Assembly: GCF_009729205.1 (NCBI RefSeq)
Contig: NZ_VTHB01000007.1
Span: forward strand, 310,001 to 374,000
Direction: 5' to 3'
DNA from: Mycobacteroides sp. CBMA 271
Lineage (GTDB): Bacteria > Actinomycetota > Actinomycetes > Mycobacteriales > Mycobacteriaceae
Length of the DNA stretch: 64,000 nucleotides
Shown here: positions 47,940 through 56,978 of the stretch, one piece after another
Numbering within the stretch: the stretch's first letter is position 1
Layout of the letters: each line of letters begins with the position of its first letter
Notes under the pieces: generated by a model
Databases searched by the model: none
Told to the model about the DNA's origin: nothing
Seen by the model: the letters and a program-made list of their open reading frames with translations, nothing else
Position numbers and translations under genes: made by a program

Positions 47940-50172
47940 CTGCCGGAACGGCCTCCGCCGGAGCGCCCTCCGCGGCGTCGTCAGCCACCGGGACCAGCGA
48001 GATCTTGCCGCGGTTGTCGATGTCGGCGATCTCGACCTGGATCTTGTCGCCGACCTTGACCACGTCCTCAACCTTGTTGATCCGCTTGCCCTTACCGAGC
48101 TTGCTGATGTGCACCAGGCCGTCGCGGCCCGGAAGCAGCGACACGAACGCACCGAAATCGGTTGTCTTGACGACAGTTCCGAGGAACCGCTCACCGATCT
48201 TGGGCAGCTGCGGGTTCGCGATCCCGTTGATCATGTCGATCGCGGCCTGGGCGGCTTCACCATTGGAGGCGCCGACGAACACGGTGCCGTCGTCCTCGAT
48301 GGAGATGCTGGCGCCGGTCTGCTCCGTGATCGAGTTGATCATCTTGCCCTTGGGCCCGATCACCTCACCGATCTTGTCGACCGGCACCTTGATGGTGGTG
48401 ATGCGCGGCGCGTACGGGCTCATCTCGTCGGGCGCGTCGATCGCCTCGGCCATTACCTCGAGGATCACGTTGCGAGCGTCGTGCGCCTGGGCAAGAGCAC
48501 CTGCCAGAACCTTCGACGGGATGCCGTCGAGCTTGGTGTCGAGCTGCAGCGCGGTGACGAAGTCCTTGGTGCCGGCGACCTTGAAGTCCATGTCGCCGAA
48601 GGCATCTTCGGCACCCAGGATGTCGGTCAGCGCCACGAAGCGACGCTCGGTGGTGCCGTCGGCGAGCTCGATGTCATCGGACACCAGGCCCATGGCGATA
48701 CCGGCGACGGGGGCCTTCAGCGGCACACCGGCGTTCAGCAGCGACAGGGTGGAGGCGCACACCGAACCCATCGAGGTGGAGCCGTTGGAGCTGAGCGCCT
48801 CCGAGACCTGGCGGATGGCGTAGGGGAACTCCTCGATGCTCGGCAGCACCGGCATGAGGGCCCGCTCGGCAAGAGCACCGTGGCCGATCTCGCGACGCTT
48901 CGGCGAACCGACGCGTCCGGTCTCACCGGTGGAGAACGGCGGGAAGTTGTAGTGATGCATGTAGCGCTTGGAGGTTTCGGGCCCCAGCGAGTCGATCTGC
49001 TGAGCCATCTTCACCATGTCGAGAGTGGTGACACCCATGATCTGGGTCTCGCCGCGCTCGAACAGCGCGCTGCCATGGGCCCGCGGGATGATCGCGACCT
49101 CGGCCGAGAGAGCGCGGATGTCGGTGACACCGCGGCCGTCGATGCGGAACTGATCCTTCAGGATGCGCTGGCGCACAAGCTTCTTGGTCAGCGAGCGGAA
49201 CGCCGCGCCGATCTCCTTCTCGCGGCCGTCGAAGCCTTCCTGCAGACGGCCCAGAACCTCGACCTTGATTTCGTCGGTCTTCTCGTCACGCTCGGCCTTG
49301 CCCGCGATGGACAGAGCCTCGGAAAGAGGGCCAGCGGCAACGGCTTGCACGGCGGCGAAGGCGTCATCCTGGTAGTCCGGGAACAGGGGGTACTCGGCGA
49401 CGGGCTTGGCGGCCTTCTCGGCCAGTTCTTCCTGCGCGGTGCACAGGGTGGCGATGAACGGCTTGGCGGCCTCAAGGCCTTCGGCGACAACGGCCTCGGT
49501 GGGCGCGCCGGCGCCGCCGTCGATGAGGGCGATGACGTTGTCGGTGGCCTCGGCCTCGACCATCATGATGGCGACGTCATCGCCGACCTTGCGGCCCGCG
49601 ACCACCATGTCGAAGACGGCGGTTTCCAGCTGTTCGACGGTGGGGAACGCGACCCACTGGCCCTCGATCAGCGCCACGCGGACGCCACCGACCGGACCGG
49701 AGAACGGCAGGCCGGAAATCTGGGTGGAGGCCGATGCGGCGTTGATGGCCAGCACGTCGTACAGGTCCTGCGGGTTCAGGCTCAGTACCGTCACCACGAC
49801 CTGGATCTCGTTGCGCAGCCCGGACACGAAGGACGGACGCAGCGGCCGGTCGATCAGACGACAGGTCAGGATCGCGTCGGTGGACGGACGTCCCTCACGA
49901 CGGAAGAAGGAGCCGGGGATGCGGCCCGCGGCGTACATCCGCTCCTCGACGTCGATCGTCAGGGGGAAGAAGTCGAAATGATCCTTGGGGCTCTTGCTGG
50001 CGGTGGTCGCCGACAGGAGCATGGTCTCGTCGTCCAGGTAGGCGACGACGGAGCCGGCGGCCTGCTGAGCCAAGCGTCCGGTCTCGAACCGGATGGTGCG
50101 GGTGCCGAAGCTCCCGTTGTCGAGGACCGCGGTGGACTCGAAGACGCCTTCGTCAATTTCTGTAGCAGACAT
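47923..50172 (-). CDS. gpsI: Polynucleotide phosphorylase
   Basis: A 749-residue PNPase: two RNase PH domains joined by a helical linker, KH domain (about 600-660, VIGPKGKMINSITEQTG) and S1 domain (about 680-735, RDGLVHISKLGKGKRI), with an Ala/Glu-rich tail. It degrades mRNA 3'-5' by phosphorolysis. ATG 50172 (MSATEIDEG) is chosen; another ATG 7 codons upstream is less likely. It lies upstream of pepR, the conserved mycobacterial order. Confidence 0.95.
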   Translation of the reverse strand: MSATEIDEGVFESTAVLDNGSFGTRTIRFETGRLAQQAAGSVVAYLDDETMLLSATTASKSPKDHFDFFPLTIDVEERMYAAGRIPGSFFRREGRPSTDAILTCRLIDRPLRPSFVSGLRNEIQVVVTVLSLNPQDLYDVLAINAASASTQISGLPFSGPVGGVRVALIEGQWVAFPTVEQLETAVFDMVVAGRKVGDDVAIMMVEAEATDNVIALIDGGAGAPTEAVVAEGLEAAKPFIATLCTAQEELAEKAAKPVAEYPLFPDYQDDAFAAVQAVAAGPLSEALSIAGKAERDEKTDEIKVEVLGRLQEGFDGREKEIGAAFRSLTKKLVRQRILKDQFRIDGRGVTDIRALSAEVAIIPRAHGSALFERGETQIMGVTTLDMVKMAQQIDSLGPETSKRYMHHYNFPPFSTGETGRVGSPKRREIGHGALAERALMPVLPSIEEFPYAIRQVSEALSSNGSTSMGSVCASTLSLLNAGVPLKAPVAGIAMGLVSDDIELADGTTERRFVALTDILGAEDAFGDMDFKVAGTKDFVTALQLDTKLDGIPSKVLAGALAQAHDARNVILEVMAEAIDAPDEMSPYAPRITTIKVPVDKIGEVIGPKGKMINSITEQTGASISIEDDGTVFVGASNGEAAQAAIDMINGIANPQLPKIGERFLGTVVKTTDFGAFVSLLPGRDGLVHISKLGKGKRINKVEDVVKVGDKIQVEIADIDNRGKISLVPVADDAAEGAPAEAVPADAAAE

Positions 50173-50325
50173 AAGTTTTGGAATACCTCTCATACGTTCT
50201 CAGTTAGCAACCTGTGGCTGCGTTGGGCATGTGTGTCATCACACGGTCAGCGCGCGGACGTACCAGCGCGAAGTGGACCCGGTAGGTGATCGGCCACGGC
50301 CGTTCGATCGAAGCGGCCGGGCGCG

Positions 50326-50349
50326 CCGATGAGCCGCTTGCGCGAAGAG
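50326..50349. repeat. 24-bp dispersed repeat, copy B
   Basis: This is the second copy of the block at 47873-47896, one mismatch, located in the 295-base gap between lppU and gpsI, about 155 bases upstream of the gpsI start. The remainder of the gap (50173-50467) shows no gene. Confidence 0.55.
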
Positions 50350-50467
50350 CACAAGCCGCGTACGCGGATTCCGGCTGCCACTACCGAAGACCGCCCGTTA
50401 CCCGGTGGGACCAGCATGACAACCCCGACACCTTATCACCTGCGGCGTTTGCGGCCCTGCACCGTGA

Positions 50468-50986
50468 TCAGGGCAGTTCCTCGATGCACACGGTGAAATT
50501 GCGGTCGACGTACGGGTAGCCGAGCCCGGTGATGCAGTCGTCTGCCGTCGACACGTCTTGGAGCACCTGAGTGGCGCGTTTCTTGTTCTGGGCGTTGCGA
50601 TCGTTGCAGTCGACGCGCACCGGGTCGCCGTCCCACTTGTCGGGGACGCTCATACAACTGCCGACCACCCAATCGATGTCCAGGCAGAGGGCCTGGCTCT
50701 TGCGACCGAAACCGCGCTTGGCGTAATAAGAGGAATCGGCGTCGCGCGGGCAGTCGGTGTCCGTGGCGGTCTTCGCGAAGACCTTGAAATTGGACTTGAG
50801 ACTGCCGCAGGTTTCCTCGACGAGCTTGGCCCGCTGGTCGGTTCCGCTGAGATTGACGCAGTCGCCGACGGCGAGGTCATCGGTGCTGGCGGCGACGGCC
50901 GAACAAGCGGACGCCAACGCCACACCGACGAGAAGAACGGAGGCCCCAGCTACGTTGCCAGGGCGCCCCAGACGAGAAGGGATCAA
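50468..50986 (-). CDS. lppU: Lipoprotein LppU
   Basis: A 172-residue exported lipoprotein. The N-terminal hydrophobic segment ends in ALASAC with Cys28 as probable lipid anchor. The mature part has multiple Cys (GDCVNLSGTD, ETCGSL, TDCPRDADSSYYAKRG, CLDIDWVVGSC, VDCND, DDCITG, VCIEE), as in LppU-type proteins next to rpsO and gpsI in mycobacteria (Rv2784c). Function unknown. Confidence 0.75.
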   Translation of the reverse strand: MIPSRLGRPGNVAGASVLLVGVALASACSAVAASTDDLAVGDCVNLSGTDQRAKLVEETCGSLKSNFKVFAKTATDTDCPRDADSSYYAKRGFGRKSQALCLDIDWVVGSCMSVPDKWDGDPVRVDCNDRNAQNKKRATQVLQDVSTADDCITGLGYPYVDRNFTVCIEELP

Positions 50987-50987
50987 A

Positions 50988-51257
50988 TCAGCGGCGCAGA
51001 CCCAGGCGCTCGATCAGCGAGCGGTAGCGCGCAACGTCGACCTTCGCGATGTACTTGAGCAGGCGGCGACGACGGCCGACCAGCAGCAGCAGGCCACGAC
51101 GGCTGTGGTGGTCATGCTTGTGAGTCTTGAGGTGCTCGGTCAGATCAACGATGCGCTTGGTCAGCATCGCGACCTGGGCCTCGGGAGAACCGGTGTCGGT
51201 CTCGTGCACCCCGTACTGGGTGAGGATTTCTTTCTTCTGCTCGGTAGTCAATGCCAC
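50988..51257 (-). CDS. rpsO: 30S ribosomal protein S15
   Basis: An 89-residue S15 with the universal blocks DTGSPEAQVAMLTKRI, LTEHLKTHKHDHHSRRGL and RRRLLKYIAKVDVARY. It binds 16S rRNA and can repress its own translation. The GTG at 51257 behind GGAGAAG gives the standard length. The lppU start lies 2 bases past its stop. Confidence 0.96.
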   Translation of the reverse strand: MALTTEQKKEILTQYGVHETDTGSPEAQVAMLTKRIVDLTEHLKTHKHDHHSRRGLLLLVGRRRRLLKYIAKVDVARYRSLIERLGLRR

Positions 51258-51350
51258 GGCAAGCTTCTCCATCACTGGGGTTCGCGTCGAATGTTTCCGG
51301 CGGGCCACCGCGAACTGCAGCTCACACCGAGGAGGAAGTCTAGCGGTGGG

Positions 51351-52313
51351 TCAGCCCCTGGCCAAAATCGTGCGGGCCTTCTCGGAGTCCTTGCCCATGG
51401 CGACGATGAGGTCGTCCACCGAGTTGAACTTCTCCATGCTGCGAATACGCGCGATGAAATCGACCGCCACATGCTGGCCGTATAGGTCTGCGGCGGTGTC
51501 CAGGATGAACGCCTCGACGGTGCGGGCCTTGCCGGAAAACGTCGGGTTGCTGCCCACCGAGACCGCCGCCTGATAGCGCTCGCCGGGAACGACGGTGCCC
51601 ATGGTGGGACCGTGCCCCAACAGCGTGAACCAGGCCGCGTACACGCCGTCGGCCGGAATGGCCGCGTACATCGGGGGTGCCACGTTGGCCGTCGGGAAGC
51701 CCAACTCCCGCCCACGCCCGTCACCGCGGACCACGACACCCTCGACCCGGTGCGGACGCCCTAGCGCCTCGGTGGCCGCGACCATGTCCCCGGCATCGAC
51801 GCAGGACCGGATGTACGTGGAGGAGAACGTGACGGTGTGTTCGGCGACCAGGGTGACGGCGTCGACCTTGAAGCCGAAGCGCTCCCCCGCCTTCGCGAGC
51901 ATGGCGACGTTTCCGGCGGCCTTCTTGCCAAAGGTGAAGTTCTCCCCGACCACGACCTCGGCGGCATGCAGGCGCTCGACCAGCAGCTCGTGCACGTATC
52001 GCTCGGGTGAGAGCTTCATGAATTCGGTGGTGAACGGCACCACCAGGAAGACGTCGACGCCGAGTTCCTCGGCGAGCTCGGCCCGCCGCGTCAACGTGGT
52101 GAGCTGGGCCGGGTGGGTGCCCGGGTGCACCACTTCCATGGGGTGCGGATCGAACGTCATCAGGACGCTTTTGAGGTTGAGTTCGCGTGCGGCCTTCACC
52201 GCGCGCCCGATGAGTTCAGCGTGACCACGGTGCACTCCGTCGAATACGCCAATCGTCAGTACGCACCGACCCCAGTCGGACGGGATTTCGTCTTGCCCGC
52301 GCCAGCGTTGCAC
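51351..52313 (-). CDS. ribF: Bifunctional riboflavin kinase/FMN adenylyltransferase
   Basis: A 320-residue RibF. The N-terminal adenylyltransferase has GVFDGVHRGHAELI (about 23-36) and the STYIRSC motif (about 167-173). The C-terminal kinase has GRELGFPTANV (about 202-212) and VEAFILDTAADLYG. It makes FMN and FAD. It corresponds to Rv2786c and lies upstream of rpsO on the minus strand. Confidence 0.95.
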   Translation of the reverse strand: MQRWRGQDEIPSDWGRCVLTIGVFDGVHRGHAELIGRAVKAARELNLKSVLMTFDPHPMEVVHPGTHPAQLTTLTRRAELAEELGVDVFLVVPFTTEFMKLSPERYVHELLVERLHAAEVVVGENFTFGKKAAGNVAMLAKAGERFGFKVDAVTLVAEHTVTFSSTYIRSCVDAGDMVAATEALGRPHRVEGVVVRGDGRGRELGFPTANVAPPMYAAIPADGVYAAWFTLLGHGPTMGTVVPGERYQAAVSVGSNPTFSGKARTVEAFILDTAADLYGQHVAVDFIARIRSMEKFNSVDDLIVAMGKDSEKARTILARG

Positions 52314-52406
52314 GGCCTAGAGCCTACTTCGGAAGATGCGGGAAGGCCGACTTGGCTTTCGGTCTTCGCGCTGGCGGGTCGTGGAGGGCTGACTAGGCTG
52401 AGCTCC

Positions 52407-53120
52407 GTGAGCCCCAGTAGATCGTCGGATCCGACTGCTCGGTCGGACGCCGACCTGACAACGGTCGCCCAGGACTACCTCAAGGTGATCTGGACCGCAC
52501 AGGAGTGGTCGCACGAAAAGGTGAGCACCAAGATGCTGGCCGAGGCGATGGGGGTTTCGGCGAGCACTGCGTCGGAGTCGATCCGCAAGCTGGCCGACCA
52601 GGGCCTGGTGGATCACGAGAAGTACGGCGCGGTGACACTGACGGACCAGGGCCGCAAGGCCGCGGTGCTCATGGTGCGCCGGCACCGGCTGCTGGAGACG
52701 TATTTGGTTAGCGAGCTCGGTTACGGCTGGGACGAGGTGCACGACGAGGCCGAGGTGCTCGAGCATGCGGTCTCGGATCTGATGCTGGCCAAGATCGACG
52801 CGAAACTCGGTCATCCGCACCGCGATCCGCACGGCGACCCCATTCCGGGGCCGGATGGCCAGGTGCCCACTCCCCCGGCGCGCCAGCTGTCGGACTGCGC
52901 CAACGGCGATGCCGGTGTGGTGGCACGAATCTCCGATGCCGACCCAGAGATGTTGCGCTACTTCGACACTGTGGGGGTGGCGCTGGATGCGCGGGTGACG
53001 GTGGACGAGCGGCGCGACTTCGCCGGAACCATCTCAGTCTCGATTGACTGCGATAGCGGCGACAAGAAGCTTGAGTTGGGAAACCCGGCAGCACAATCGA
53101 TTTGGGTTGTACTGGACTAA
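52407..53120 (+). CDS. mntR: DtxR-family manganese/iron regulator (MntR/SirR-like)
   Basis: A 237-residue regulator: winged HTH (KVSTKMLAEAMGVSASTASESIRKLADQG), dimerisation domain (RRHRLLETYLVSELGYGWDEVHDEAEVLEHAVS with metal-binding His/Glu/Cys-type residues) and C-terminal FeoA/SH3-like domain (DPEMLRYFDTVGVALDARVTV). It corresponds to Rv2788 (SirR/MntR). GTG 52407. Divergent from ribF. It represses metal importers when Mn is bound. Confidence 0.9.
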   Translation: MSPSRSSDPTARSDADLTTVAQDYLKVIWTAQEWSHEKVSTKMLAEAMGVSASTASESIRKLADQGLVDHEKYGAVTLTDQGRKAAVLMVRRHRLLETYLVSELGYGWDEVHDEAEVLEHAVSDLMLAKIDAKLGHPHRDPHGDPIPGPDGQVPTPPARQLSDCANGDAGVVARISDADPEMLRYFDTVGVALDARVTVDERRDFAGTISVSIDCDSGDKKLELGNPAAQSIWVVLD

Positions 53121-53121
53121 G

Positions 53122-53676
53122 ATGACCTGCGAGTGCCTGCTATGCGTCGACTACGGGGATCGCCATGACTACAACCCCAGTGATCGCGACATCATCGGCA
53201 GCGTCACCGAATACGGTTGGAGCGCACTGGGAATCGGGCCTACGGAGTCTGAGGAGAGTCCGCCGTTCGCATACACCGTGGGGCTGTGGCACACCATGCG
53301 ATCACCCGAGCTGGCGATCTACGGGGTCAATGACATCACCATGATGCAGCGGGCGCTGAACACGGTCGCCAAGCAGGCGCAGGACGGGCACGGGCTGCAG
53401 GTGGGCGAGACATTCGAGGGCGTGCTCGCGCTGCCCGACGTCGACGACTATCGGGTGAAGCTGTCCCCCGTCGATCCGAGTTGGTATCACAGCGACTTTG
53501 GGTTCGGGCTGTGGTTCAACCGGACCAACCATGTGCGGTATCTACAGATCTTGTGGCCCGACGGAGCCGGACGCTACCCCGGGAATCCCGAGCTTGACCC
53601 GCACTTTGCCGACCGGCAGCCGCTGATGTGGATGCCGCGGGAGCTGCATCCCCCGAGCCGGTGGATACGCGACTGA
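53122..53676 (+). CDS. DUF4262 domain protein
   Basis: A 184-residue protein with MTCECLLCVDYGDRHDYN at its start (three Cys) and the DUF4262 core PPFAYTVGLWHTMRSPELAIYG, then EGVLALPDVDDYRVKLSPVDPSWY and YLQILWPD. ATG 53122 lies one base after the mntR stop, so the genes are probably co-transcribed. Function unknown. Confidence 0.75.
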   Translation: MTCECLLCVDYGDRHDYNPSDRDIIGSVTEYGWSALGIGPTESEESPPFAYTVGLWHTMRSPELAIYGVNDITMMQRALNTVAKQAQDGHGLQVGETFEGVLALPDVDDYRVKLSPVDPSWYHSDFGFGLWFNRTNHVRYLQILWPDGAGRYPGNPELDPHFADRQPLMWMPRELHPPSRWIRD

Positions 53677-53747
53677 GCTGGGGTTATCCACGGTTCTCAA
53701 CTTTTGCGAAAAAGATGGAACCGAATCGGGGGTCGCGGCGTCGGATC

Positions 53748-53753
53748 TATATA
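53748..53753 (+). promoter_or_regulatory. TATATA -10 candidate of the WXG-like module
   Basis: TATATA at 53748-53753 lies 42 bases before the first gene of the module. An ECF-like GGAACC (53718-53723) with CGTCGG 16 bases later overlaps it, so two sigma factors are possible. By eye only. Confidence 0.3.
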
Positions 53754-53795
53754 AGGGCACTCTCTAGCCCTGATGACCTGCGGAAGGAGATGGTG

Positions 53796-54182
53796 ATGGC
53801 GCCCCTGCCAGACCTGAACAAGGACACCTTGTACCTGGAGGGCCAGGTGGCTGCGCAAGTCGCCACCCGGTTCAAGGCCGCGGCGACGCAGCTCGAGGAC
53901 GAGTTGCGACAGACGGTCATCAAATACAAGACCAATCTTGGGATCGGTCCGTATGACGAGGGCACCTCATGGAACACGGCAGTCGATCAAGTCGTCCGCA
54001 CGGACGCGAAGGCGTCAGTCCTGAAGGTCGTGGAGACATGCATGCGACGCCTGAACGAGTTCGCAGCCCAGGCGGACAATGCTCAGAAGTCGTTCAACGA
54101 GCTCGAAGATGCGAACAAGGAGCGGATCAGAAAAAGCGCGCAAGGCGTCGATCCGTCCAAGTCCTTTCCGTCGTATCAATAG
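53796..54182 (+). CDS. Small helical protein heading WXG-like module
   Basis: A 128-residue, almost fully helical protein: MAPLPDLNKDTLYLEGQ, a long amphipathic helix (ATRFKAAATQLEDELRQTVIKYK), the turn GPYDEGTSWNTAVDQ and a second long helix (LKVVETCMRRLNEFAAQADNAQKSFNELE). Size and helix-turn-helix hairpin shape resemble EspC/Esx-type substrates, though the central W lacks the following G. ATG 53796 has AAGGAG 6 bases upstream. First of eight same-strand genes. Confidence 0.6.
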   Translation: MAPLPDLNKDTLYLEGQVAAQVATRFKAAATQLEDELRQTVIKYKTNLGIGPYDEGTSWNTAVDQVVRTDAKASVLKVVETCMRRLNEFAAQADNAQKSFNELEDANKERIRKSAQGVDPSKSFPSYQ

Positions 54183-54193
54183 GTGTGGCAACC

Positions 54194-54784
54194 ATGAGTA
54201 TCCGCTTGATCACGATGGGATTGGTCGCGCTATCGCTGTCTGCCTGCGGTAACACAGTGGCCGGCACCCCGACAGCGATGTCGATCGGACCGTCCTCGTC
54301 TACGCCCCGAACGCAGGTCACACTGTCCGGGGTCTCGCCGCCGACGACTGCGGCACCAAACGACAACGTCACGGGTACCACGTTCGATGGCTGCGCGTCC
54401 GTGACGGATGCCGAGATCGCCTCATGGGAACTCAAGCCAGAGACCAAGCACGACACAAAGGGCCAGCCTCAGGCACGAAACGTACGCGGCTGCCTGTGGA
54501 ATGGCAAACAATGGTATCTGCGCATCTACGCCGTCAACGGCTCAATAACGCAATGGGACAAGCCGCAGGAAGACAATGACCGTCAAGAGGCAATCACTAT
54601 TGGTTCGCGATCGGGCTGGCTGCTGCACAGCAAGGACCAAATCACCTGCACGATTGCACTTCCTTCTCAACAAGGAATCGCAACAGTCCAAGTCAATCTC
54701 AACTTGGAGCTCACCGACCAACGCTATGACCAATGTCCGCTGGCGAAGCAGATCATGACCACCATCGAGCCGAGAATTCCCTAG
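54194..54784 (+). CDS. DUF3558-type lipoprotein
   Basis: A 196-residue exported lipoprotein: lipobox LSLSAC (Cys18), a Thr/Ser/Pro-rich linker, then a DUF3558-like domain with FDGCASVTDAEIASWEL, RGCLWNG and CTIALPS, closing with YDQCPLAKQIMTTIEPRIP. Such proteins often accompany type VII substrates in actinobacteria. It begins 11 bases after the first module gene. Confidence 0.75.
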   Translation: MSIRLITMGLVALSLSACGNTVAGTPTAMSIGPSSSTPRTQVTLSGVSPPTTAAPNDNVTGTTFDGCASVTDAEIASWELKPETKHDTKGQPQARNVRGCLWNGKQWYLRIYAVNGSITQWDKPQEDNDRQEAITIGSRSGWLLHSKDQITCTIALPSQQGIATVQVNLNLELTDQRYDQCPLAKQIMTTIEPRIP

Positions 54785-54810
54785 CCAGAGAAGATTCAAG
54801 GAGCAATTCA

Positions 54811-56094
54811 ATGGGCAAACAAATCAAGGCCCACCAGTGGATGGGCGAGGAACACCAGACGATCTACGACGCCGCCCATGCGTTCAAGAGCAGCTATGTC
54901 ACCGACACCCAGACCGAGATCAACGGGTACGCCGACAAGCTGCACGAGGTTATGACGCTGGCCGGCCGAGAGATTCAGCAGACAGTCGGAACCAGTTGGA
55001 AGGGCCTCACGGCAGAAGCTGCTCAGACTTCATATTCGAACTTCTTCCAAGGAGTGGAAGACGCAGTCACGGCCATCCGCGGGTTGTCGACAGCTCTTAA
55101 GCCAGTCGGTGATGCCATGGACACAGCGATGGCAAAAATCGAGCCTCCGATGCCGGAAAGCGAGATTAAGAGCCGATACAACCAGGCCATCGAGACCTAC
55201 AAGAAGGACCAGAAGGCCGGGCTGAAGGCCATGTCAGACCTCACGAACGAGATCGCAACGAAACAGGATCAGGCCCGTCAGCAGATGACCGAGCTGTTCA
55301 GCCAACCCGCTGTCGATGCAGGTAACGATGTCGAAGACGTGCACGATCCGCAAGATCGCGCGCCAGATAGCCCGAAGCCAGTCGCCTACCGCAATGGTGA
55401 CGAGAACGGCGGCGGCGGAACCGGCACTGGCACTGGCACTGGTGGAACCGACGGCAAGCTGAAGCCCGATGCCCCCGGAGACACCAAACCCGCCTTCGAC
55501 CGGGGCAGCGGCGATGGAAAAGGCACCGGCCAAGGCCAGGGCCAAGGCGGCGGTCAGGGCGGCGGTCAAGGTGGTGGCCAGGGCGGCGGTCAAAGTGGTG
55601 GCCAGGGCGGCGGCTTAGGCACTGGTTCGGACCCGAGGAATTCGGGCGGCTACTCCCCCGCAATCGGTTCGACTAATGCGGCCGGGCTCAGTCCGTCGGC
55701 TGCGGGCACCGGGACGGGGCCCGGCGCCGGAATGGGTGGCATGCGTGGCGGTCTCGGAAGCTTGCCACCCGGCGTTGCCGGCTCGGGCGGCACCAACCCT
55801 GCCGGAATCGGCGCTGCCGGTGTGCGCGGCGGCATGATGCCGATGGGCATGATGGGCGGCGCGGGCGGCGCGCACGGCCGCGGTGGAGGCAAAGGCGAAA
55901 GCGACGACGACGAGCACGCCACCCCCGACTACCTCATCGACCTCAACAATGGCAATGAGTTGTTCGGCGACCTACCCAAAGCGTCCCCCGGCGTCATCGG
56001 CGACTGGACCGAACACGAGGATGCCGAAAAGCGCCGAAGAGAGGCCGAAATCAAACGCTACAAGTCCATGGGTTGGGATGTGAAGTTCGATTGA
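54811..56094 (+). CDS. WXG100-domain protein with Gly-rich linker and PPE-like tail
   Basis: A 427-residue protein. Residues 1-180 are helical with a WKG motif at 63-65 (GTSWKGLTAEAAQTSYSN), the signature of WXG100/PPE-type type VII secretion substrates. About 200-365 is low complexity (GGGTGTGTGT, GQGGG repeats, GMRGGLGSLPPG). The C-terminus (DYLIDLNNGNELFGDLPKA...PGVIGDW) resembles the conserved tail of actinobacterial PPE-like proteins. It is probably secreted by an ESX system encoded elsewhere. AAGGAG precedes ATG 54811. Confidence 0.75.
   Translation: MGKQIKAHQWMGEEHQTIYDAAHAFKSSYVTDTQTEINGYADKLHEVMTLAGREIQQTVGTSWKGLTAEAAQTSYSNFFQGVEDAVTAIRGLSTALKPVGDAMDTAMAKIEPPMPESEIKSRYNQAIETYKKDQKAGLKAMSDLTNEIATKQDQARQQMTELFSQPAVDAGNDVEDVHDPQDRAPDSPKPVAYRNGDENGGGGTGTGTGTGGTDGKLKPDAPGDTKPAFDRGSGDGKGTGQGQGQGGGQGGGQGGGQGGGQSGGQGGGLGTGSDPRNSGGYSPAIGSTNAAGLSPSAAGTGTGPGAGMGGMRGGLGSLPPGVAGSGGTNPAGIGAAGVRGGMMPMGMMGGAGGAHGRGGGKGESDDDEHATPDYLIDLNNGNELFGDLPKASPGVIGDWTEHEDAEKRRREAEIKRYKSMGWDVKFD
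55528..55617 (+). repeat. In-frame GQGGG-type tandem repeat
   Basis: About six units of a 12-15 base repeat encode Gly/Gln (GQGQGQGGGQGGGQGGGQGGGQSGGQGGG split by codon drift). It lies in the linker of the WXG100-domain protein and is a likely length-variable site. Confidence 0.6.
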
Positions 56095-56330
56095 CACTGC
56101 AAGCTGATCTACATGCCTTGGGCCGCATGTCAAAGGACTTACACGACCTAGCGTCTTCCTCCAAATGGGAGGCCGACACGCCAGGAATGACGGCCCAGCC
56201 GAGCGACGGCGACATGCCATCACACACCGCTGCACGATCGGTTTCACGCGATGCCCTCCACGAGATTCAGACGATGATTGCCGATCGGTACACACAGGTG
56301 AGCGGAAACGTATGGATGGGGTGCTCATGA
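56091..56330 (+). CDS. Small helical protein in the WXG-like module
   Basis: A 79-residue reading frame, TTG at 56091 overlapping the upstream stop (TTGA); ATG 56127 is an alternative. MTLQADLHALGRMSKDLHDLASSSKWEAD then SRDALHEIQTMIADRYTQVSGNVWMG resembles two short helices, Esx-like in size. No recognised family. The stop overlaps the next gene's ATG (56327-56330). Confidence 0.5.
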   Translation: MTLQADLHALGRMSKDLHDLASSSKWEADTPGMTAQPSDGDMPSHTAARSVSRDALHEIQTMIADRYTQVSGNVWMGCS

Positions 56331-56959
56331 GTGTTCCGCAGGTTGCGGTGGTTGGAGTTGACACTAGCGGCGCTGTCACGGCCGAACTATCAGAGCACCG
56401 TGAACTGATCAGTGTCGTGGTTAGTTCAGGGTGGGAACAGCTCTTTCCCTCCGGCGCACTAGGATCCAGGGTTTTTGACGCATATAGCGACGGGCTGTCA
56501 AAACTGCCCCAGATTTCCTACTCGGATATTGCACCCAGCGTTGACGAAGAGCAGGACATTCATGCGAAATTGCGTGAATTCGACGGCCCACCGCGTAGTG
56601 TCGAAAGTTACACCGAAGATGCGCAGAACGCCATGGACCGCGCTATCCGGCTTCTGGTCAACTTGCGGACGGCGGCTGCTGCCGCTCACTCAATGCCGGG
56701 CGAGGCTGAGAGTGTTGCATTCCGCTTACGTGACAACTGGCTCGCCGGTTGCGATGTAAATGCCAGATGGGCTGCTGGAAAAAGCGGTGGAGAGATCACC
56801 GCAAAACTTGCCTGGGCGTTGGCAGAAGCCAAGAGTGATACCAGAGATCAAGAAGCGCTGACGGGAGCGCAAGCGCAACTGCAAGAAGCTATCGATACGC
56901 TGCTATCGCTGGGCAATGAAGCGATAGCAGCACTTGGATACCACAAGGGTAAAAACTAG
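56327..56959 (+). CDS. Module protein of unknown function
   Basis: A 210-residue, mainly helical protein: SVPQVAVVGVDTSGAVTAEL at the N-terminus, then a charged middle (DIHAKLREFDGPPRSVESYTEDAQNAMDRAIRLLVNLRTAAAAAHS) and C-terminal coiled-coil-like helices. No WXG motif, signal or membrane segment. Codon use from here to 58543 is noticeably more A/T-rich than in the surrounding core genes. Translationally coupled to the preceding small gene (ATGA). Confidence 0.55.
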   Translation: MSVPQVAVVGVDTSGAVTAELSEHRELISVVVSSGWEQLFPSGALGSRVFDAYSDGLSKLPQISYSDIAPSVDEEQDIHAKLREFDGPPRSVESYTEDAQNAMDRAIRLLVNLRTAAAAAHSMPGEAESVAFRLRDNWLAGCDVNARWAAGKSGGEITAKLAWALAEAKSDTRDQEALTGAQAQLQEAIDTLLSLGNEAIAALGYHKGKN

Positions 56960-56978
56960 CAAGGGAGGGAAGCGGACG

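Noticed and set aside
47641..50289. 882-codon plus-strand frame antisense to gpsI and pepR
   Set aside because: Composition is shadow-like (Asp/Gly/His/Arg repeats) and gpsI on the other strand is unmistakable.
55528..55617. Repeat as CRISPR or mobile-element remnant
   Set aside because: It is in frame and codes for a Gly/Gln linker of a WXG100-domain protein.
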